A DNA stretch of 9,814 nucleotides from an uncultured Aquimonas sp. Its GTDB lineage: Bacteria > Pseudomonadota > Gammaproteobacteria > Xanthomonadales > Xanthomonadaceae. The position numbers and the translations under genes are program-made. This document shows, in pieces, positions 5,904 to 9,814 of this stretch; position 1 is the stretch's first letter, and each line of letters opens with the position of its first letter. Below the pieces are notes generated by a model. That model worked only from the letters and a program-made list of their open reading frames with translations. It did no database searches and was not told where the DNA came from. The stretch spans positions 1 to 9,814 of the forward strand of contig CAMLOR010000115.1 in NCBI GenBank assembly GCA_946481615.1. Reading direction: 5' to 3'.

Positions 5904-7072
5904 GGCGCGGGCGGCGGCGGGGGCGGCGGCGTGACGGCGGCCGCTGCAGGTTCGCGCTTGCCGCGGAACAGCCACACCAGGCCGGCGACCACGATGCCCA
6001 CGAGGATCACGAGCAGCCAAGGCCGGTACCACAGCCAGCCACTGCCGATGGCCAGCACGCTCACCACCAGCGCCATCAACACCGAAACCAACCCGGTGCC
6101 GAAGCCCACGATGCGCGCCGCGAACGGCACCACGTCGGCCATCACCACCAGCGGCTTGAGCAGGATGCCGAAGGCGATCCAGGCCAGCACGAAACCCGCG
6201 ACGCGCAGTCCCCAGGCCGCCATCGAATTGCGCGAACCGGCGGCGTCGAACATCGCGTTGGCATCCATCGCGCCCGATTCGACCAGCAGCAGCTCATCGC
6301 CGCGCGCGGTGGCATGCGGCGCCAGCGTCGCGCCCTGCTGCCGTGCCACCACGCTGATCGGCCCTTCCGGGATGTATTCGAAACGCACGCGCACATCGCC
6401 CACCTTCGGCGAATCCGGATTCTCGCTGGTGACGAACCAGCCGTCGTCGGCGCGGAAGCTCGCGGCCAGGTTGGGCGGCAGCTGCACCTTCGCCAGATCC
6501 ACGCGCTCCCAGCCGCCGAGTTCCGAGGCCGCGGCGTCCGACAGCACGAAATCGCCCAGATGGATGGGCGCAGCGCGCCATTCCTCCGCGCTGTACGGCA
6601 TTTCCGCCGGATTGTCGTGGCCCGATTCGCGGAAGCCCGAGGAATCGACGAGATCGTCGTCCCATTCCTTGTCGTAGCTGTAGGTCGTGGTGGTTTCCTC
6701 GCCGCCGCCGGAGGTGCGCCGGGTCGTGGTGCTCTTGTCCTCGTCCCATTGGTACATCTCGACGTCGCGGCGCAGCGCCAGCGCCGGCACCGACACCGCG
6801 AAGGCCGGATCGGTGACCGCGGCGTCGGCCTTGCTCTCGCCGCTCACGTGCACGAGGCGGCCATCGCGGGCCGGATCGAGCGGCACGGCCGCGACGGCAA
6901 CGACGGTGGCGCGCCCTTCCGCGAGCGCGGCGTCGCGCTTCACCGTGCGCCCCTCGTTCCAGAACTGCAGTCCCAGGGCCAGCACCAGCAGGATGCCGCC
7001 GAAGAACAACCCCTTGAACGCCCCGCCCAGGCGCGAGAACCAGCCTTGGTGGGTCACTTCGCGATAAACCAT
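5900..7072 (-). CDS. TMEM43 (LUMA) family inner-membrane protein
   Basis: A 390-residue bacterial member of the TMEM43 family (DUF1625), named after the human protein. The topology matches the family: one membrane segment near the start (about 21-37), a large extracytoplasmic domain (about 40-285) and three membrane segments at the end (about 287-309, 320-345 and 352-369). Hallmark blocks are EMYQW (105-109), TTTTYSYDKEW (127-137), HDNPAEMP (152-159), SENPDSPKVGDVRVRF (216-231), NSMAAWGLR (282-290) and GWLWYRP (345-351). The role of bacterial members is not established; human TMEM43 is an ER and inner-nuclear-membrane protein linked to cardiomyopathy. The C-terminus is a run of seven prolines (382-388). 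The start at 7072 has only G-rich, non-canonical sequence upstream (GGGGG at 7079-7083), 16 bp after the MBL gene. Confidence 0.88.
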   Translation of the reverse strand: MVYREVTHQGWFSRLGGAFKGLFFGGILLVLALGLQFWNEGRTVKRDAALAEGRATVVAVAAVPLDPARDGRLVHVSGESKADAAVTDPAFAVSVPALALRRDVEMYQWDEDKSTTTRRTSGGGEETTTTYSYDKEWDDDLVDSSGFRESGHDNPAEMPYSAEEWRAAPIHLGDFVLSDAAASELGGWERVDLAKVQLPPNLAASFRADDGWFVTSENPDSPKVGDVRVRFEYIPEGPISVVARQQGATLAPHATARGDELLLVESGAMDANAMFDAAGSRNSMAAWGLRVAGFVLAWIAFGILLKPLVVMADVVPFAARIVGFGTGLVSVLMALVVSVLAIGSGWLWYRPWLLVILVGIVVAGLVWLFRGKREPAAAAVTPPPPPPPAP

Positions 7073-7088
7073 CCCCTACCCCCGTGAT

Positions 7089-7964
7089 TCACGCGGCCAG
7101 AGAGCGCGCGTGCAACTCCGCCACTTCGTGTTCGGTGCCGAACCGGCCCTTGGCATCGCGCGTCACGCGCGCCAGCGCGCACTCGCTGTCGTGCGTGAAG
7201 AACAGGTGCACGTCGCGCGCGAGCTTGTCCTCGAGGAACTCGCGCTTCTCGTCGATCAGCAGTTCCGCGTTGCGGTCGTAGCCCATGGTCACCGGCAGAT
7301 GCACCCAGGGCCGGCCCGGGATCAGGTCGGCGCAGAACACCAGGCCGCCGTGATTGTCGGGCCCGACTATCTCGGAAAGCATCAGACCGGGCGTGTGGCC
7401 GTCGCTGTAGTGGAAACGCACGCTCTGCCCGAGCGCCTTCGAATGCGCGCCGCGCACCACTTCGAGGCGGCCGCTGTCCTGCAGCAGCTGCGGCATCTCC
7501 GGGATGAAGGAAGCGCGGTCGCGCGCATGCGGCTGCTGCGCGCGGCTCCAGCACTCCTCGCTGACCACATACGTCGCCTTCGGGAACAGCAGCCGCGGCG
7601 GCTTGTCCTCTTCCCAGGCCGCCAGCAGCCCGCCGGCGTGATCGAAATGCAGGTGCGAGAGCACGACGACGTCGATGTCCTCGTGCGAAAAGCCCGCCGC
7701 GGCCAGCGAATCGAGCAGCACATGGCGGCTTTCCTGCACGCCGTAGCGCTCGCGCATCTTCGGGTCGAAGAAGGCGCCGATGCCGGTCTCGAACAGCACG
7801 GTCTTGCCGGCGAGCGGGCTCGCGAGCAGCGCACGGCAGGCCAGCGGGATGCGGTTCTGCTCGTCCGGCACGATCCACGCCGACCACATCGCCTTGGGCA
7901 CGTTGCCGAACATGGCGCCGCCGTCGAGCTTCTGCGAATTGCCCAGGATCGACCAGAGTTTCAT
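7089..7964 (-). CDS. MBL-fold metallo-hydrolase (lactonase-like subgroup)
   Basis: A 291-residue cytoplasmic metallo-beta-lactamase-fold enzyme that should use two metal ions to hydrolyse an ester, lactone or thioester; the substrate is unknown. The metal ligands are complete: H104/H106/D108/H109 ([10 protein letters not shown]), H190 (GHTPG), D213 (CADL) and H258 (FTHD). Their numbering and spacing follow the N-acyl-homoserine lactonase AiiA (H104, H106, D108, H109, H169, D191, H235) apart from a longer loop before the fifth ligand. However, the AiiA catalytic tyrosine three residues after the Asp is a proline here (DLIP), so lactonase activity on acyl-homoserine lactones is doubtful. The ATG at 7964 follows a perfect TAGGAGG (7970-7976) with 5-base spacing, which overlaps the ggt stop codon. 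Translation of the two genes is thus tightly linked. Confidence 0.88.
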   Translation of the reverse strand: MKLWSILGNSQKLDGGAMFGNVPKAMWSAWIVPDEQNRIPLACRALLASPLAGKTVLFETGIGAFFDPKMRERYGVQESRHVLLDSLAAAGFSHEDIDVVVLSHLHFDHAGGLLAAWEEDKPPRLLFPKATYVVSEECWSRAQQPHARDRASFIPEMPQLLQDSGRLEVVRGAHSKALGQSVRFHYSDGHTPGLMLSEIVGPDNHGGLVFCADLIPGRPWVHLPVTMGYDRNAELLIDEKREFLEDKLARDVHLFFTHDSECALARVTRDAKGRFGTEHEVAELHARSLAA

Positions 7965-7969
7965 GACGG

Positions 7970-7976
7970 CCTCCTA
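7970..7976 (-). promoter_or_regulatory. Ribosome binding site overlapping the ggt stop
   Basis: TAGGAGG on the minus strand provides both the ggt stop codon (TAG) and the Shine-Dalgarno sequence (AGGAGG) of the MBL gene, five bases before its ATG. It fixes the MBL start and is the strongest such site inside the operon. Confidence 0.75.
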
Positions 7977-9686
7977 GCGGTAGATCGCGGCGTCGGCGTC
8001 GATGGTGGCGCCCTTGCCGACGCCTTTCCAGCGCGAATCCGAACCCGCGCTCACCGCGCCGGTGGCGCGGTCCCACACCACCGCCTGCATGTTGCCCCAG
8101 GTGCGCTCGCCGCCGTTCACCACGTGGCCGCGCGCCTGCAGCGCAGCGATCTGGGCCGCGGAAAGCGCGCCGGACTCGGCCGAGATCGCATCGGGCAGGT
8201 ACTGGTGATGGAAGCGCGGCGCATCGACGGCGGCCTGGGCATCGTGGCCATCCATCAATTCCAGCAGGCCGATCAGCACCATGGTGATGATGCGGCTGCC
8301 GCCGGGCGTGCCGATCGCGGCGATGCGGTCGTTGCCCACGAGAAACGTCGGCGTCATCGACGAGAGCGGACGCTTGCCCGGCTCGATGGCGTTGGCTTCG
8401 TCGCCCACCAGGCCGAAGGCATTGGGGACGCCCGGCTTGACCGAGAAATCGTCCATTTCGTCGTTGAGCAGGAAGCCCGTGCCTTCCACAATGAAGGCGC
8501 TGCCGTAGAGCAGGTTTACCGTCTGCGTGACCGCCGCGACGTTGCCTTCGCGGTCGACGATGGAGAAATGCGTGGTGTCCGGCCGCGACGGCGGGGCGCC
8601 CACGCCGGGCAGCAATTCGCTCGGCGTGGCGCGCTCGAGGCTGATGCCGGCGCGCAGGCCGGCGGCGTAGTCGGGCGATTGCAGCAGCGCCAGCGGCATC
8701 TGCACGAAATCGGGGTCGCCGAGGGAAACCGCGCGATCGCGGTAGGCACGCCGCATCGCTTCCACCAGCACATGCACGCGCGCGGCGCCTTCCATGCGCG
8801 TGTAGTCGTAGCCCGAGAGGATGTTGAAGATCTCGGCCAGCGCGATGCCGCCGGAACTCGGCGGCGGCGCCGTCACCACCGTCCAGCCGCGATGTTCCAG
8901 GCGCAGCGGTTCGCGCTCCTTCACTTCGTACTGCGCCAGATCCTCGGCCGTCCACAGGCCGCCGGCCGATTTCACGCCGTCGGCGAGCCGCTGCGCGAAT
9001 TCGCCGCGATAGAAGCCGTCGGCGCCCTTCGAGGCGAGCAGCTCGAGCGTGCGCGCGTAGTCGGGATTGAGCATCTTCGTGCCCGGCGCGGGCACCTCGC
9101 CGCCGGGCAACAACAACGCTGCGGCCGCGGCATTGGTGGCCAGCACGTCCTTGCGCGGGCCCAGCATCGCGGCGTTCTTGGTGCCGAAGGTCCAGCCCTG
9201 CTTCGCCAGACGGATGGCCGGCGCCAGCGATTTCTCCAGCGGCAGGCGGCCGTACTTCTTCGAGACGTGCGCCAGCGCCGCGGGCAGGCCGGGGATCGCG
9301 GCCGCCGTCGGCCCGTCGACCGCGAGCTTGCGGTCGGGATCGCCCTTGGCGTCGAGATACATGTCGCGCGTGGCGGCCAGCGGCGCCTTCTCGCGCGCAT
9401 CGACGAACACGTCGCGTCCGTCGGCCAAGTGCAGCAGGAAGAAACCGCCGCCGCCCAGGCCCGAGCTTTCCGGCTCCACCAGCCCGAGCGTCGCGCTCAC
9501 GGCCACCGCGGCGTCGAAGGCGTTGCCGCCGGCGGCCAGCACTTCGAGGCCGGCGTCGGTGGCCTGCGTGTTGGCACTCGCCACCGCCGCCTGTTTCGGC
9601 AGGACCGGCGCCTTCGGTGCGGCGTCCTGCGCGAGCGCGGGCCAGGAAAGGAACAGTGCCAACAGCGCGACGCGGACCGGCTTCAT
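7974..9686 (-). CDS. ggt: Gamma-glutamyltransferase (glutathione hydrolase)
   Basis: A 570-residue exported gamma-glutamyltransferase, close to the usual length (E. coli 580). It cleaves the gamma-glutamyl bond of glutathione in the periplasm, by hydrolysis or transfer to amino acids. A short Sec signal (MKPVRVALLALFLSWPALAQ, 1-20) is present. The precursor should cut itself before T371 in PDTTHFSIVD, making a large subunit of about 350 residues and a small one of 200 with T371 as N-terminal nucleophile. Other expected sites are seen: R98 (DAREKAP), which binds the glutamyl carboxylate, NDEMDDFS (408-415) in the substrate site, PLSSMTP (440-446) and GTPGGSR (459-465), the oxyanion glycines. 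All catalytic residues look intact. The ATG at 9686 overlaps the ferredoxin stop as ATGA, with AAAGG four bases upstream; the open frame further upstream (to 9791) shadows the ferredoxin gene. Confidence 0.95.
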   Translation of the reverse strand: MKPVRVALLALFLSWPALAQDAAPKAPVLPKQAAVASANTQATDAGLEVLAAGGNAFDAAVAVSATLGLVEPESSGLGGGGFFLLHLADGRDVFVDAREKAPLAATRDMYLDAKGDPDRKLAVDGPTAAAIPGLPAALAHVSKKYGRLPLEKSLAPAIRLAKQGWTFGTKNAAMLGPRKDVLATNAAAAALLLPGGEVPAPGTKMLNPDYARTLELLASKGADGFYRGEFAQRLADGVKSAGGLWTAEDLAQYEVKEREPLRLEHRGWTVVTAPPPSSGGIALAEIFNILSGYDYTRMEGAARVHVLVEAMRRAYRDRAVSLGDPDFVQMPLALLQSPDYAAGLRAGISLERATPSELLPGVGAPPSRPDTTHFSIVDREGNVAAVTQTVNLLYGSAFIVEGTGFLLNDEMDDFSVKPGVPNAFGLVGDEANAIEPGKRPLSSMTPTFLVGNDRIAAIGTPGGSRIITMVLIGLLELMDGHDAQAAVDAPRFHHQYLPDAISAESGALSAAQIAALQARGHVVNGGERTWGNMQAVVWDRATGAVSAGSDSRWKGVGKGATIDADAAIYR

Positions 9687-9814
9687 GCGACCTTTCCCGT
9701 GAGCAGCGTGAACTTGAGCAACAGGGCCTCGCGCGATTCGGGATGCGCGGGATCGACGTGGATGCATTCCACCGGGCACACCTCGACGCACTGCGGCGTG
9801 TCGAAGTGGCCCAC
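9683..9814 (-). CDS. 2[4Fe-4S] ferredoxin, YfhL / Chromatium type (C-terminal part)
   Basis: The last 43 codons of a ferredoxin gene cut by the right edge of the window. The visible part reads VGHFDTPQCVEVCPVECIHV, then DPAHPESREALLLKFTLLTG and a KVA end. The three cysteines in CVEVCPVEC (residues 9, 13 and 17 of the fragment), the VGHFDTPQ insertion before them and the long helical tail are hallmarks of the Allochromatium/YfhL ferredoxins, which carry two 4Fe-4S clusters of very low potential and act as cytoplasmic electron donors. The missing N-terminus should hold the other cluster ligands. Its TGA overlaps the ggt ATG by four bases, making it the upstream member of the operon. In many gammaproteobacteria this ferredoxin follows coaD, which may therefore lie just outside the window. 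Confidence 0.88.
   Translation of the reverse strand: MGHFDTPQCVEVCPVECIHVDPAHPESREALLLKFTLLTGKVA

Noticed and set aside
4647..6677. A 676-codon open frame on the plus strand opposite the PhoX-like and TMEM43 genes
   Set aside because: It runs antisense to two clear family members and has no recognisable motif.
7054..8955. A 633-codon open frame on the minus strand in another phase of the ggt and MBL genes
   Set aside because: The correct phases carry intact catalytic motifs of GGT and the MBL fold. This one is arginine-rich shadow coding.

Overview
The window is uniformly GC-rich and densely coded, with gammaproteobacterial families throughout. These include a YdjA-type nitroreductase, a stand-alone 5'-3' exonuclease, a YfhL/Chromatium-type ferredoxin, gamma-glutamyltransferase (GGT) and REP-like hairpins of the 'CCCGCGAAGGCGGG' kind. 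My best guess is a member of the Xanthomonadales/Lysobacterales (Xanthomonadaceae or Rhodanobacteraceae). That placement is an inference from gene content and repeat style, not from a marker gene.

Layout. (1) 1-184 is an upstream region with a 15-bp dyad and possibly the first 15 codons of a leftward gene. (2) 185-1650 (+) is a two-gene unit, nitroreductase then 5'-3' exonuclease, with stop and start overlapping by one base. (3) 1651-1823 is a convergent gap filled by hairpins and an inverted pair of REP-like elements. (4) 1824-3263 (-) encodes an exported protein with a TPR-like helical segment followed by a six-bladed beta-propeller. (5) 3264-3376 is a divergent promoter region. (6) 3377-3910 (+) is a NUDIX hydrolase of the ADP-ribose pyrophosphatase type. 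(7) 3911-4074 is a second convergent gap, with a strong GC hairpin and a remnant of the same REP-like sequence. (8) 4075-9814 (-) is one compact leftward operon entering from the right edge: ferredoxin (C-terminal part only) > ggt > MBL-fold hydrolase > TMEM43-family membrane protein > PhoX/DUF839-type Tat-exported protein > MAPEG membrane protein. The junctions are a 4-base overlap, 9 bp, 16 bp, a 4-base overlap and 14 bp.

How the genes may work together. In the long operon the ferredoxin and MBL hydrolase are cytoplasmic, the TMEM43 and MAPEG proteins lie in the inner membrane, and GGT (Sec signal) and the PhoX-like protein (Tat signal) are exported. GGT cleaves glutathione and the MAPEG superfamily contains glutathione transferases, so a thiol or cell-envelope role is possible but not shown. 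The most interesting points are the bacterial TMEM43 (LUMA) homologue fixed between an MBL hydrolase and a PhoX-like protein, and the seven-proline tail at its C-terminus. That tail lies directly before an ATGA overlap onto a phoX-like gene that has no ribosome binding site of its own. No RNA genes, insertion sequences, CRISPR arrays or phage genes were seen.
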